A stretch of DNA of 64,000 bases from Conchiformibius sp. (GTDB taxonomy: Bacteria > Pseudomonadota > Gammaproteobacteria > Burkholderiales > Neisseriaceae). Shown one piece after another: positions 43,438-52,972 of the stretch. The position numbers and the translations under genes were made by a program. Numbering within the stretch: position 1 is the stretch's first letter; each line of letters begins with the position of its first letter. The stretch lies in the NCBI GenBank assembly GCA_029984035.1, contig JASBYJ010000004.1, forward strand, positions 1 through 64,000. Reading direction: 5' to 3'. The notes under the pieces were generated by a model. The model saw nothing but the letters and a program-made list of their open reading frames with translations. It was not told the origin of the DNA and ran no database searches.

Positions 43438-44613
43438 TTAGCGTATCATCGGTTTCATCTTGCCGCTCATTTGCGCTTCCTGTTCGTTCCCGCTCATTTC
43501 CGACAGGATAACTTCTTCGCCTTCTTGCAGACCCGATACGATTTCGGTATTCATACTGTCTCTCAAACCCGTTTGCACTTCCCGCTCTTCAGGCAGCCTG
43601 TCGCCGTTTAAAATGCGTACGGTTTTTTTGCCGTTTTGGGTTTTGACGGCCATGCTCGGCACGGTTAATACTTGTTCGGCAGAAGCGATTTCGATAGTGT
43701 TTTGCGTGGTCATACCGATGGCGAGTTTGCCTTCGGGATTGGGAACGGTGGCGCGGGCATAGTAATAAACCGCGCTGGAACTGGTATCGGTGGAACGGCT
43801 GTACGCACCTTGCGTCATGGTGGTCAAGCCGGGGTCTATGCTGTCCAACACCGCTTTGATGGGCGTGTCTGGTTCGGACAAAATCGTAAAACTGATGTGT
43901 TGTCCCGCCTTGACTTTAGTCGCATCGCCTTCGGCAATCTGCATTTTATTCAACATCGTTTCCAAATTGGCGATTTGCACGATATTGGGCGTGGATTGAT
44001 TGGCATTGACGGTTTGCCCTTCTTCGGCCATCACGGCAACAATAGTACCGTCCATCGGAGCAGTGATGCGCGTATAGCCTACATCGGTTTCGGCTGTATC
44101 GATGGCAATGCGTGTTTGGCGGATGGAAGACTGTAACTCTTTGATTTTGGCACGGGCGGCGGCCAAATGGTCTTCGGTCTGCTCAAACTCTTCTTTGGAA
44201 ACCGCACCTTCCGACATTAAAGCCTGATAACGTCCGTATTTGCGTTCAGCCGTACGCAAAGCGATTTGCGCGGAAGCCAGTTGCGCCCGATAAGTATCCA
44301 AACGTGCTTTATGGGTGTTCAGATTATTGATTTGGTTCGCACTGTCTATCTCGGCAATCAAATCGCCTTTACGTACCACATCGCCGATTTTTACATACAT
44401 GCGCTTAATTTGCCCCGATGCCTGTGCGCCCACATCAACCAAATGAGACGAAGCGATTTCACCCGTAGCCGAAACCGTTTGACTGATACGGCCGCGCCGT
44501 ACCGGTTCGGTAATGTAGGCAATATCGTTTTTCGGTTTGAAATAGGCGTAGCCGCCCCAGAGTAAGCAGGAGGCCAGTAATGTAATAACTGTTAATTTAA
44601 TGATTTTATTCAT
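43438..44613 (-). CDS. macA: MacA periplasmic adaptor subunit
   Basis: A membrane-fusion protein of 391 residues with an N-terminal membrane anchor (about 5-25), a biotinyl-lipoyl half motif around SQTVSATGEIASS, a long helical hairpin (about 95-175), the second lipoyl half TAPMDGTIVAV and a beta-barrel. It links MacB to an outer-membrane channel. It is first in the macAB pair. Confidence 0.95.
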   Translation of the reverse strand: MNKIIKLTVITLLASCLLWGGYAYFKPKNDIAYITEPVRRGRISQTVSATGEIASSHLVDVGAQASGQIKRMYVKIGDVVRKGDLIAEIDSANQINNLNTHKARLDTYRAQLASAQIALRTAERKYGRYQALMSEGAVSKEEFEQTEDHLAAARAKIKELQSSIRQTRIAIDTAETDVGYTRITAPMDGTIVAVMAEEGQTVNANQSTPNIVQIANLETMLNKMQIAEGDATKVKAGQHISFTILSEPDTPIKAVLDSIDPGLTTMTQGAYSRSTDTSSSAVYYYARATVPNPEGKLAIGMTTQNTIEIASAEQVLTVPSMAVKTQNGKKTVRILNGDRLPEEREVQTGLRDSMNTEIVSGLQEGEEVILSEMSGNEQEAQMSGKMKPMIR

Positions 44614-44867
44614 AAAACAAGACGTGCGATTGATTTTGGAATAAGAAGTTAATAACGGCGATAATACGGAAAAAGAGCGGCAGTGCCAATATGATATTCA
44701 GGCTGCCTGAAAGATAATGCCATAAAAACAAAAAGAATTAATTAAAATCCGTTTACAATATTTTAGGATTGGAAACGTGATTTTAACCGCAGATATGAGT
44801 TGTTTATATTTTTTCCAAAAATAAACAAAGAAGTAAATAGACAATGTCAAAAAAACGAACAAATCGC

Positions 44868-44896
44868 TTGCGCAGTTTGGCTAAATTTGGTTTAAT
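44868..44896 (+). promoter_or_regulatory. Promoter of the tRNA-Val/Asp unit
   Basis: TTGCGC, a 17-bp spacer and TTTAAT, 30 bp upstream of tRNA-Val. Confidence 0.6.
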
Positions 44897-44925
44897 GCGT
44901 GCTTTCCGAAACGGACGGAAGAAAA

Positions 44926-45001
44926 GGGTGATTAGCTCAGTTGGTAGAGCGTCTGCCTTACAAGCAGAATGTCGGCGGTTCGACTCCGTCATCACCCACC
45001 A
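44926..45001 (+). tRNA. tRNA-Val (TAC)
   Basis: Cloverleaf with acceptor GGGTGAT/ATCACCC, anticodon loop CTTACAA (anticodon TAC), T loop TTCGACT and encoded CCA. Confidence 0.96.
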
Positions 45002-45037
45002 GTTTTAAAAGCAGTTGCTTTTACGGCGGTTGCTTGC

Positions 45038-45114
45038 GCGGTGGTAGCTCAGTTGGTTAGAGTACCGGCCTGTCACGCCGGTGGTCGCGGGTTCGAGCCC
45101 CGTCCACCGCGCCA
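45038..45114 (+). tRNA. tRNA-Asp (GTC)
   Basis: Cloverleaf with acceptor GCGGTGG/CCACCGC, anticodon loop CTGTCAC (anticodon GTC), T loop TTCGAGC and encoded CCA. It follows tRNA-Val by 36 bp. Confidence 0.96.
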
Positions 45115-45128
45115 AGATTAATTAGCTG

Positions 45129-45157
45129 AAACGGACAAATTAAATATTTGTCCGTTT
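45129..45157 (+). terminator. Terminator of the tRNA-Val/Asp unit
   Basis: AAACGGACAAAT pairs perfectly with ATTTGTCCGTTT around a short A/T loop and ends in a T run, 14 bp after tRNA-Asp. Confidence 0.92.
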
Positions 45158-45507
45158 TTTCTTTTAGCCGGCATTTTTCTTTTTCTGAATTCAACACTTC
45201 TCTTTACTGTCTCTGTTTATCTTGGCTTTACTGTATGCACTTAATGCCGTCTTTCCTATATAAGCTTGCAAGTTGGTTCATGACGTAATAAGAAATTTTT
45301 TGGCAATATTATTTATAGACCCGCAGCCGATGCAATTTGTTGTAAAGTTGATACGCAAAATAAATTATGAAAACCGATATGCCCGCCTGAACCGTATCCT
45401 CCCGATACATCGTTTTTCAGGCAGCTTTTGCTTAGGTAATTTTTCTTAAATTTTATTCGGCAAATCCGTATCCAATTTAATGTTTGGTTAAATCAGTTAT
45501 CGGGGCA
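45158..45507. other. Gene-free stretch after the tRNAs
   Basis: About 350 bp of AT-rich DNA with one DUS variant near 45417. No coding frame, repeat or RNA structure was recognised. It leads into the promoter of the BON-LysM gene. Confidence 0.5.
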
Positions 45508-45536
45508 TTGCCATATGGATTTCCCGTGATTATACT
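45508..45536 (+). promoter_or_regulatory. Promoter of the BON-LysM gene
   Basis: TTGCCA, a 17-bp spacer and TATACT, 37 bp upstream of the ATG. A good sigma-70 match. Confidence 0.75.
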
Positions 45537-45573
45537 GCGCACGTCTTCAACCCCTGTTCATAGGAGCAATATC

Positions 45574-46038
45574 ATGGGACTGTTCAGCTTTATCAAAGAA
45601 GCCGGCGAAAAATTGTTTGGTTCTGACGAACCGGCAGAAGTAGCAGCAAAAATCCAAAAACACATTGAGAAACAAAATCTCGGTTTGACTGATTTGAAAG
45701 TAACTTTTGACGGCGAACACAAAATCGTTAAATTGGAAGGTTTCGCACCCAGTCAGGCTGCATCTGAAAAAGCAGGGTTGACTGCCGGTAACGTAAGCGG
45801 TGTTGCAGGTGTATACAACTACCTGAAACTGCCCGAACAGGTTGCTGCAGAAGCTGCGCAAGCCCAAGCTGCCGAGTCACGTTTCCATGACGTGGAAAAA
45901 GGCGATACCCTTTCTGCAATCGCTAAAAAATACTATGGCGATGCCAACCAATACAACAAAATTTTCGAGGCTAATAAACCTATGTTGACTCACCCCGATA
46001 AAATTTATCCGGGTCAAAAACTGCGTATTCCTGATTAA
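45574..46038 (+). CDS. kbp: BON-LysM protein, Kbp/YgaU type
   Basis: A 154-residue protein with MGLFSFIKEAGEKLFG at the start, a BON domain at about 25-90 and a LysM domain at about 103-153 (HDVEKGDTLSAIAKKYYGDA to YPGQKLRIP). This is the layout of E. coli Kbp (YgaU), a cytoplasmic potassium-binding protein. No signal peptide is present, which agrees with a cytoplasmic role. AGGAG precedes the ATG. A terminator made of two DUS halves follows. Confidence 0.9.
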   Translation: MGLFSFIKEAGEKLFGSDEPAEVAAKIQKHIEKQNLGLTDLKVTFDGEHKIVKLEGFAPSQAASEKAGLTAGNVSGVAGVYNYLKLPEQVAAEAAQAQAAESRFHDVEKGDTLSAIAKKYYGDANQYNKIFEANKPMLTHPDKIYPGQKLRIPD

Positions 46039-46062
46039 TCCAGAATTGCCGTTGCAATAGAT

Positions 46063-46091
46063 AAAGCTGCCTGAGTGCTTTCAGGCAGCTT
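46063..46091 (+). terminator. Inverted DUS terminator of kbp
   Basis: AAAGCTGCCTGA pairs with TCAGGCAGCTTT around GTGCT, followed by TTATT. It starts 24 bp after the stop. Confidence 0.85.
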
Positions 46092-46121
46092 TTTATTGCC
46101 TTTTGACGGTATTTTTGATGT

Positions 46122-46147
46122 GGCAGCCTGAAAGGTTTCAGGCTGCC
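46122..46147. terminator. Second inverted DUS hairpin
   Basis: GGCAGCCTGAAA and TTTCAGGCTGCC flank a two-base centre. It lies just after the stop of the convergent minus-strand membrane protein gene and is followed on the + side by CATTTTTTC. Confidence 0.65.
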
Positions 46148-46154
46148 CATTTTT

Positions 46155-46607
46155 TCAAAGCTGAAAATAAAACATACTCTTGGCTAGAAATACAATAGCC
46201 AGCATTTGGCACAATACGGCGGTATGGATGTATTTTGACCACGCTGCCGTAAGTGTATGGGTTTTCATTTTGTGCACGGCGACGAAGAAGTGCATCAGTA
46301 TGCTGACGGATAATAGAATTTTGATAGAAAGTTGGAGCGCGAGCGATCCGGAGGAAAAAGGCGTAGCCAGTAGTCCGGCGTAGCGGTATGCCATGGTGAT
46401 GCCGGACAGAAATACACCTGATACGATGAAAGGCATTACTTTGATTGCGCGTTGCGAAATGGCGCGTTCTGCTTCGCGGCGCGATGCTTGGGAAACGTTT
46501 TTGCTGTGCAATGCGCTTAATATCAGTGCCTCGAAAATCACTCCGCCGATAAAGGCTATGGCGCAGTAGAGATGAATAATGTGGGCGATAGGATAGAGTG
46601 TGTTCAT
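46155..46607 (-). CDS. CopD/DUF2269-like integral membrane protein
   Basis: A 150-residue protein with four hydrophobic segments (about 5-32, 52-72, 88-108 and 125-145). Conserved-looking histidines occur in the first and third segments (AHIIHLYCA and MHFFVAVHKMKTH), which resembles small haem- or copper-linked membrane families such as CopD or DUF2269. I cannot assign a function. It is monocistronic. Confidence 0.6.
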   Translation of the reverse strand: MNTLYPIAHIIHLYCAIAFIGGVIFEALILSALHSKNVSQASRREAERAISQRAIKVMPFIVSGVFLSGITMAYRYAGLLATPFSSGSLALQLSIKILLSVSILMHFFVAVHKMKTHTLTAAWSKYIHTAVLCQMLAIVFLAKSMFYFQL

Positions 46608-46854
46608 GATATTGGCGGTAGGATGGTTTTCGGGAGCTTGGTGTGTATTTTTGCTGTGGAATCCGTATGATTTAAAGCCGTATGGGAGTGCGGGAAATAT
46701 GTGTGTTCAATCTAGATGAGGGTTATTTTAATCAAATCATGGATAAATGGCTGTTCGGTTTTCAGGCAGCCTTTTGATATTCCTTTCCCTTAAACTGGGC
46801 CATTCTCGTTTGAACTCTAAAACATTCATGATGTGGCGGTAAGTAGGCATGAAT

Positions 46855-48462
46855 CTATTCTTCAGGCAGCGTTTCCTCTGTATATTCGGTATCGCTTGCG
46901 AGCAGGGAGGCGGGTAGGCGTTTGTTGGGTTTGGCACCGAGTTCGCGCAGTTGTTCTGCTTGGCGCAGGACGTTGCCGCTGCCGCTGCTGAGACGTTTCA
47001 TGGCTTGGTTGTATTGGTGTTTGGCTGCGTCCAGCTCTTTGCCTGTGCGCAGTAAATCGTCCATGGCGCTGCTGAGTTTGTCGTACAGCCTGCCTGCGGT
47101 TTTGGCGATTTCTTGGGCGTTGTTGTTCATGCGTTCGTCACGCCACATATTGCCGATGGTTTTGAGAGTAACCAGCAGGGTGCTGGGGCAGACGAGCAGG
47201 ACGTGTTTGTCGAAACCTTCCTGTAGGATTTCGGGTGCGTGGCTGAGTGCGGCGATGTAGGCGGCTTCGTTGGGGACGAACATGAGAACGAAATCCAAGC
47301 TGACGATGCCTTCTGCTGTTTGGTAGGTCTTGGCAGACAGGCTGTTGATATGGTTTCGCAAACTGGAGATGTGGGCGGACATTTCGATTTTCGCATCGTT
47401 GTTGTCGGCTGCCTGAATGTAGCGCGTGTATGCGGTGAGCGATACTTTGGAATCGATGAGAATGTGTTTGTGGTCGGGCAGGTTGACGACAACATCGGGC
47501 TGGATGCGGGTGCGTCCGCCTTCTTCGTTGATGACGTTGAGTGATTGTTGCGGGGTAAATTCGATGCCTTTGCGCAAACCCGCGTGTTCCAACACGCTGT
47601 TTAAAATCATTTCTCCCCAAGTGCCTTGGGTTTTGTTTTTATTGCCTGCCAAGGCGGCGCTGAGACTTTGCGCTTCGTGGTGCAGATGGTGGTTGAGTTC
47701 GTGCAGGCGTTTGAGCTCGCTTGCCAATTCGGTGCGTTCGCGGGTGTCTTTTTCGCTTTGGCTGCGTACGGCTGCCTGAAAGGTTTGCAGCTGTTCGTTT
47801 AGTGGCCGGAGTAATGTATTGAGACTGTGTTGGGATTGTTGGGAAAATTTGTTGCCTGTGTCGTCGAGAATTTGTTGTGCCAACAGTTTGAATTGTCCTG
47901 TCAGCATCGTTTGGGTGGTTTGGGCGAGAGTTTCCCTGTCTTGCAGTTTTTGGCGTTCGGTTTCCCACAAAACCTGTAGGCGTTGGGCCCGTTGTTCTGC
48001 GGCGGAGAGTTCTTGGCTTAATTGGCGGTTGTGTTGTTGCAGGGTGTTGTTTTCGTTTTGCAGAATTTCTGCTTGTCCGTCCGTGTGGTGGAGCAGGGTT
48101 TGCAGCTCGCGGATACGCGCTTTGTTTTCAGACAGCTCTTCGTTTAAAACGGAATGTTGTTGCTCCAAATGATCGTAACGCATTGTCCATTCGGCAGTGC
48201 GGTTGTTGGTTTCGGCATAGCGTTCCTGCCATCGGATATTTTCCTGTTCCAATAGCCTGCTGTGGTTTTGTTCGTCATCCAGAAGTTGTTGCAGCCTGAA
48301 CTCTTGTTCGCGCGTTTGCAGCAGCTCTTGTGTTTTTTGCGAGAGGGCGGATGACAGTCTGCCGCTGCGTACGGCGTAAAAAATACAGACGGCCAAACAC
48401 AGCAGTACGGCAGCAAGCAGAGCAGGCAAAAGATAAGGGTGATTGGGAAGGGATAGCGGCAT
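46855..48462 (-). CDS. rmuC: DNA recombination protein RmuC
   Basis: A 535-residue protein with an N-terminal membrane anchor (about 10-32), a long coiled coil (about 40-270, rich in Leu, Glu and Gln) and the RmuC nuclease-like domain with TQGTWGEMILNSVLEHAGL and DSKVSLTAYTRY. RmuC limits inversions at short inverted repeats in E. coli, which may matter in a genome full of facing DUS copies (inference). The ATG at 48462 gives the anchor. Confidence 0.94.
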   Translation of the reverse strand: MPLSLPNHPYLLPALLAAVLLCLAVCIFYAVRSGRLSSALSQKTQELLQTREQEFRLQQLLDDEQNHSRLLEQENIRWQERYAETNNRTAEWTMRYDHLEQQHSVLNEELSENKARIRELQTLLHHTDGQAEILQNENNTLQQHNRQLSQELSAAEQRAQRLQVLWETERQKLQDRETLAQTTQTMLTGQFKLLAQQILDDTGNKFSQQSQHSLNTLLRPLNEQLQTFQAAVRSQSEKDTRERTELASELKRLHELNHHLHHEAQSLSAALAGNKNKTQGTWGEMILNSVLEHAGLRKGIEFTPQQSLNVINEEGGRTRIQPDVVVNLPDHKHILIDSKVSLTAYTRYIQAADNNDAKIEMSAHISSLRNHINSLSAKTYQTAEGIVSLDFVLMFVPNEAAYIAALSHAPEILQEGFDKHVLLVCPSTLLVTLKTIGNMWRDERMNNNAQEIAKTAGRLYDKLSSAMDDLLRTGKELDAAKHQYNQAMKRLSSGSGNVLRQAEQLRELGAKPNKRLPASLLASDTEYTEETLPEE

Positions 48463-48597
48463 GGTATGTTCCGAAGTTTCAGGCAGCCAAAATGCGCAGT
48501 TTAGGTAGGCGTGGCGGAGCGGTCAAGCCGCAGGGCTGCCTGAAAACGGATAACTTGCGTTACAATAAACGCTTTTATTGTGTATTGCGGACGTGTT

Positions 48598-49740
48598 ATG
48601 TCTCTCCCTATTCTTCCTCCCGCCATGCTGGGTATTCTCGGCGGCGGCCAGCTCGGTTCGATGTTTACGGTGGCGGCTAAAACCATGGGTTATCGCGTTA
48701 CTGTGCTCGACCCCGACCCGAACGCGCCCGCCGCGCGTTTTGCCGACCGTCATCTGTGTGCGCCGTTTGACGATGCCGCGGCTTTGGAAGAAATGGCGCA
48801 ATGTGCCGCCGTTACCACCGAATTTGAAAACGTCAATGCCCAAGCCATGCGTGATTTGGCGCGGCACACCCGCGTTTCGCCATCGGGTGAGTGCGTTGCC
48901 GTAGCGCAAAACCGTATTTTGGAAAAAGCCCGTATCCGCGCGGCCGGCTTGCAAACCGCGCCTTATCAAGCGATTGAACGGTCTGAAGACATTCAGGCAG
49001 CCTGCAATGATTTGCTGCCCGGTATTGTGAAAACCGCAACATTGGGCTATGACGGCAAAGGCCAGATTCCGGTGAAAACCCTTCAGGATGTTCAGGCAGC
49101 CTTTGAGCGATTGGGCGGCGTACCCTGCGTATTGGAGAAAAGGGTGGATTTGCGTTCGGAAATCTCCGTGATTGTATGCCGTTTGGATGCGCAACACATT
49201 GCCACCTTCGACCCCGCCGAAAACCATCATGAAAACGGTATCTTGGCGTATTCCATTGTGCCCGCGAGGCTGCCTGAAGACTTGCGCAACCGCGCCCGCG
49301 AGATTGCCGTACGCTTGGCGGAGGAATTGGATTATGTCGGCGTATTGGCAGTGGAGATGTTTGTGGTAGGCGACCAACAAGAGCTGTTGGTCAACGAAAT
49401 CGCCCCGCGCCCCCACAACAGCGGACACCACACCATCAACGCCTGTCTGTCCGACCAATTCCAACAGCAAGTGCGCCTGATGTGCGCTCTGCCGCCCGCC
49501 GCCACCGCATTACTGTCGCCTTGCTGCATGGGCAATATTCTCGGCGACGTGTGGGGAGATGACGGCAGCGAACCTGATTGGCAGCCGCTACAAAACCACC
49601 CGTACAGCCATTTGCACCAATACGGCAAAACCGCCGCCCGAAAAGGACGCAAAATGGGACATTTCACCGTGTTGGCAGATAATGCCGACAGTGCCTACCA
49701 AACGGCCCGCAGGCTGCATGCACTGCTAAAGAAAGATTAG
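48598..49740 (+). CDS. purK: N5-carboxyaminoimidazole ribonucleotide synthase
   Basis: ATP-dependent carboxylation of AIR in purine synthesis. The 380-residue ATP-grasp enzyme begins LGILGGGQLG and has VKTATLGYDGKGQ, SEISVIVCR and NEIAPRPHNSGH, the family signatures. Two DUS copies inside encode IQAA and VQAA. The purE partner is not adjacent. It is divergent from rmuC. Confidence 0.96.
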   Translation: MSLPILPPAMLGILGGGQLGSMFTVAAKTMGYRVTVLDPDPNAPAARFADRHLCAPFDDAAALEEMAQCAAVTTEFENVNAQAMRDLARHTRVSPSGECVAVAQNRILEKARIRAAGLQTAPYQAIERSEDIQAACNDLLPGIVKTATLGYDGKGQIPVKTLQDVQAAFERLGGVPCVLEKRVDLRSEISVIVCRLDAQHIATFDPAENHHENGILAYSIVPARLPEDLRNRAREIAVRLAEELDYVGVLAVEMFVVGDQQELLVNEIAPRPHNSGHHTINACLSDQFQQQVRLMCALPPAATALLSPCCMGNILGDVWGDDGSEPDWQPLQNHPYSHLHQYGKTAARKGRKMGHFTVLADNADSAYQTARRLHALLKKD

Positions 49741-50095
49741 CAGTTTTGGGAAAATGGTTTTGGAAGCGGCAGATGCGGATTTGCCGGTGAATATCCGCGG
49801 GTGTATGAAATGTCTGTTATGCTGCGCCGTTTTGTTATGGATAATGTGACAATATTTTTTACATTTAAGTATCAGTAAATATTTTCCTGTTTTATCCTGT
49901 TGCCTGAAGTCTATGCTTGGTAATGATTTCAGGCTGCTTATTTTGATATGCCGCAGAAAGTATCAATATTAACGTATTTGCCCAGTCGAATTTGGAATCT
50001 ACATATTTGACGTGAAGGTAAACAATTGATGGACGCAAAGCAACAATCTGTCTGAAAACATTTGATTCCGTTAAAATAGAGTTAAGAAATACCGC
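49741..50095. other. Gene-free stretch before the mla operon
   Basis: About 350 bp of AT-rich DNA with DUS-like fragments near 49928. No coding frame was recognised. Confidence 0.5.
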
Positions 50096-50125
50096 TTGAC
50101 TTGCATTGCCCGAATAAAATACATA
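50096..50125 (+). promoter_or_regulatory. Candidate promoter of mlaFEDCBA
   Basis: TTGACT, an 18-bp spacer and TACATA, 33 bp upstream of the mlaF ATG. A competing -10 (TAAAAT) has too short a spacer. Confidence 0.45.
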
Positions 50126-50158
50126 AGATAAGCCGTTTACCTGATTTGCAGTCTGATT

Positions 50159-50974
50159 ATGACCCGTCCTTTCATTGAATTTCAAAATGTTGCCTTTGCT
50201 TACGGCAGCCGTCCGATTTTGCGCGATGTGAGTTTTTCCGTGCAGGAAGGACGGTTTGCCGCAGTGATGGGCGGCTCGGGCAGCGGTAAGACCACGATTA
50301 TGCGCTTGGTTACCGGGCAGATTGCACCGACTTCGGGCAAGGTTTTGATTAAAGGTAAGGATTTGGCCGGGTTTTCCGCTTCGGAGTTGATTGCACACCG
50401 CCGCCGTATGGGTGTGTTGTTTCAACACGGTGCGTTGTTTACCGATTTGTCGGTGTATGACAACATCGCTTTTCCTATGCGCGAACTCACGGAGCTGCCT
50501 GAAAACATTATCCGCGATTTGGTGTTGTTGAAATTGAATGCGGTAGGTTTGTACGGCGTGGAAAACTTAATGCCTTCGGAACTGTCGGGCGGCATGGCGC
50601 GGCGTGTGGCGTTGGCCCGCACCATCGCGCTGGACCCTGAATTGATGTTGTATGACGAACCTTTTACCGGTTTGGATCCAATATCGTTGGGGGTGATTGC
50701 AGACCTCATCCATCGTGTAAACAAGGCGTTACATTCCACCAGTATTATGGTTACCCATGATATTGAAAAATCCTTGTCGATTGTCGACCAAGTGATTTTC
50801 TTGGCTCAAGGAGAGATTTTGTTTTCAGGCAGCCCGCAGGAAATGCGCGAGTTGGATTCACCTTGGGTGCAGCAGTTTGTCGGCGGTTTGCCCAACGGCC
50901 CCGTTGCATTCCGTTATCCTGCTTCGAACAGTTTGGAACAGGATTTGTTGGGTAACGCCGTTCAGGCAGCCTGA
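50159..50974 (+). CDS. mlaF: Phospholipid ABC transporter ATPase MlaF
   Basis: Drives retrograde phospholipid transport that keeps the outer membrane asymmetric. The 271-residue protein has Walker A GGSGSGKTT at 38-46, signature LSGGMARR and Walker B LMLYDEP. The C-terminus ends in VQAA from a DUS. It is first of six genes in one direction. In meningococci the same locus has also been studied as an L-glutamate transporter (GltT), so substrate claims differ between reports. Confidence 0.94.
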   Translation: MTRPFIEFQNVAFAYGSRPILRDVSFSVQEGRFAAVMGGSGSGKTTIMRLVTGQIAPTSGKVLIKGKDLAGFSASELIAHRRRMGVLFQHGALFTDLSVYDNIAFPMRELTELPENIIRDLVLLKLNAVGLYGVENLMPSELSGGMARRVALARTIALDPELMLYDEPFTGLDPISLGVIADLIHRVNKALHSTSIMVTHDIEKSLSIVDQVIFLAQGEILFSGSPQEMRELDSPWVQQFVGGLPNGPVAFRYPASNSLEQDLLGNAVQAA

Positions 50975-50997
50975 AACGATAATTGATGTGAAACGAT

Positions 50998-51771
50998 ATG
51001 AATTTTATCCAAGCCACCGGTAAAAACACTTTGACGTTGATACGTGCTTTGGGTGCGTCCACTTTGTTTTTGCTGACTATTCTTTCTTTGCTGCCGCAAA
51101 CTTTGCTGCGGTTGCGGCTGACTGTGCGCCAAATCTATTTTGCGGGCGTGTTGTCGGTATTGATTATTGCCGTGTCCGGCTTGTTTGTCGGCATGGTGTT
51201 GGGCTTACAGGGTTATACCCAGCTGGCAAAATTCAATTCTGCCGATGTGCTCGGTTTTATGGTGGCTGCTTCGCTTTTGCGCGAGTTGGGGCCGGTTTTG
51301 GCGGCGATTTTGTTCGCCAGCAGCGCAGGCGGGGCGATGACCAGTGAAATCGGCTTGATGAAAACGACAGAACAGCTTGAAGCGATGAAAGTGATGGCGG
51401 TGAATCCGGTTGCGCGCGTAGTGGCGCCGCGCTTTTGGGCAGGTGTGCTGTCCATGCCGCTGCTGGCAGGTATTTTTAACGTAGCGGGCATTTTCGGCGC
51501 CTATTTTGTCGGCGTACGATGGTTGGGTTTGGACGGCGGAATTTTCTGGTCGCAAATGCAAAACAGCATCAGTTTCAGCTATGATGTGTTAAACGGCATG
51601 ATTAAATCGCTGTGTTTCGGTATCGCGGTGGCGCTGATTGCGGTTTATCAAGGCTTCCACTGCGTGCCGACTGCCGAAGGTATTTTACGGGCCAGCACGC
51701 GCACTGTGGTAGCTTCTTCGCTTACCGTATTGGCAATTGATTTTGTATTAACCGCATTTATGTTCACTTAA
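50998..51771 (+). CDS. mlaE: Phospholipid ABC transporter permease MlaE
   Basis: A 257-residue inner-membrane permease with about five or six hydrophobic segments. The family core GLQGYTQLAKF, SAGGAMTSEIGLMKTTEQ and EAMKVMAVNP is clear. It follows mlaF by 23 bp. Confidence 0.94.
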   Translation: MNFIQATGKNTLTLIRALGASTLFLLTILSLLPQTLLRLRLTVRQIYFAGVLSVLIIAVSGLFVGMVLGLQGYTQLAKFNSADVLGFMVAASLLRELGPVLAAILFASSAGGAMTSEIGLMKTTEQLEAMKVMAVNPVARVVAPRFWAGVLSMPLLAGIFNVAGIFGAYFVGVRWLGLDGGIFWSQMQNSISFSYDVLNGMIKSLCFGIAVALIAVYQGFHCVPTAEGILRASTRTVVASSLTVLAIDFVLTAFMFT

Positions 51772-51834
51772 ATAAACAGGATATTTTTTCAGGCAGCCTG
51801 AAAACGGTTATGCTTTGGAAATGCGTAGGAAACG

Positions 51835-52320
51835 ATGACGATGAACAAAAATACTTTGGAATTTTGGGTTGGTTTGTTTGTATTGCTGGGTGTAACGGCA
51901 TTGGGTTTTCTGTCGTTCCGCGTAGCTTCGGGAAACGGCGGTTTTTCAGGCAGCCAAGATACTTATACCGTCTATGCCTCTTTTGACGATATTGGCGGCT
52001 TGAAGGTGAAAGCACCTGTCCGCACGGCCGGCGTATTGGTCGGTCGCGTCAAAGATATTGAATTGAATGCAGAAAGTTTTCAGGCAACGGTGGCGCTTGA
52101 ATTAAAAAACCAATACCGCTTCCCTGCCGACAGCGATGCCAAGATTTTGACTTCAGGTTTGCTGGGGGAGCAATATATCGGTTTGAACGCCGGCGGAGAC
52201 ACCGTGCTTTTGGAAAACGGTGATGCTCTTCAATTCACCACTTCGGCGGTGGTATTGGAGAAGTTAATAGACAGCGTTATCAACAGTTTTTTAAACAAGC
52301 CTGCGAATGCAGCAGAATAA
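51835..52320 (+). CDS. mlaD: Phospholipid ABC transporter substrate-binding protein MlaD
   Basis: An MCE-domain protein with one N-terminal membrane segment (about residues 9-28) and the MCE core (FDDIGGLKVKAPVRTAGVLVG). It forms the periplasmic hexameric ring on MlaFEB. The start is 51835 or 51841 (two codons apart); AGGA sits nearer to 51835. 161 residues; the C-terminal tail is short compared with E. coli MlaD. Confidence 0.93.
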   Translation: MTMNKNTLEFWVGLFVLLGVTALGFLSFRVASGNGGFSGSQDTYTVYASFDDIGGLKVKAPVRTAGVLVGRVKDIELNAESFQATVALELKNQYRFPADSDAKILTSGLLGEQYIGLNAGGDTVLLENGDALQFTTSAVVLEKLIDSVINSFLNKPANAAE

Positions 52321-52342
52321 ACTCACATCAAGGAAAGAGAAT

Positions 52343-52972
52343 ATGAAAAAAAGTATTTATATCAGCGTATTGGCAACAGGTATTTTGGCTGCCAATTTGG
52401 CCTTTGCCACGCCGAAACAAGCCGTTGAACAAGTCCGTGAAAATGCGGGGCAGGTTCTCAAAATCCTGCAAAAAGCCAACGGTAAAAACGATGCCGCTAT
52501 TGTCAAGGAAGTAGAAGATTACGCCACTCCTTATTTTGATTTGGAATTGTTTGCCCGTTTGGTTGTGGGCGAGCAGAACTGGCAACAAGCAACTGCGGCG
52601 CAGCAACAGGTTTTGGTGGCGGAATACCGCAAACTGCTTATCCGTACCTATGCAACAGGTTTGCAGCAATATAAAAATGCCAGTGTAAACGTGCTTGACC
52701 GTGTCGTAACGCGCACGGGCAGCAAAACCGGTGCGTTGGCAGGCAAGACCGTACGCGAGGTACGCGCCCGTATTCAAAACGAAGGCGGCAAACCGGCCGA
52801 AGCCGTATTCAGTGCTTATCAGGACGGCAACCGTTACCGCGCATTTAATGTGGTGGTGGAAGGCTCTTTCAATTTGATGGTGAACAACCGCCAGCAGGCA
52901 AATGAAATTCTGGCAAAAGGCGGTATTGAAGCTTTGATTGCCGATTTGAAAATGAAAAACGGCAGCAAATAA
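52343..52972 (+). CDS. mlaC: Periplasmic phospholipid shuttle MlaC
   Basis: Carries phospholipid between the MlaA complex and MlaD. The 209-residue protein has a signal peptide ending at FA near residue 22 and the Ttg2D/MlaC core (YFDLELFARLVVG, VRARIQNEGGKP). AGGAAAGAG is upstream. Its stop overlaps the mlaB start as TAATG, so the two are coupled. Confidence 0.93.
   Translation: MKKSIYISVLATGILAANLAFATPKQAVEQVRENAGQVLKILQKANGKNDAAIVKEVEDYATPYFDLELFARLVVGEQNWQQATAAQQQVLVAEYRKLLIRTYATGLQQYKNASVNVLDRVVTRTGSKTGALAGKTVREVRARIQNEGGKPAEAVFSAYQDGNRYRAFNVVVEGSFNLMVNNRQQANEILAKGGIEALIADLKMKNGSK

Noticed and set aside
46737..46850. 37-codon minus-strand frame downstream of rmuC
   Set aside because: No ribosome-binding site and it runs through a DUS; not enough to call a gene.
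48523..49470. Long open frame antisense to purK
   Set aside because: Shadow of a well-supported ATP-grasp gene.
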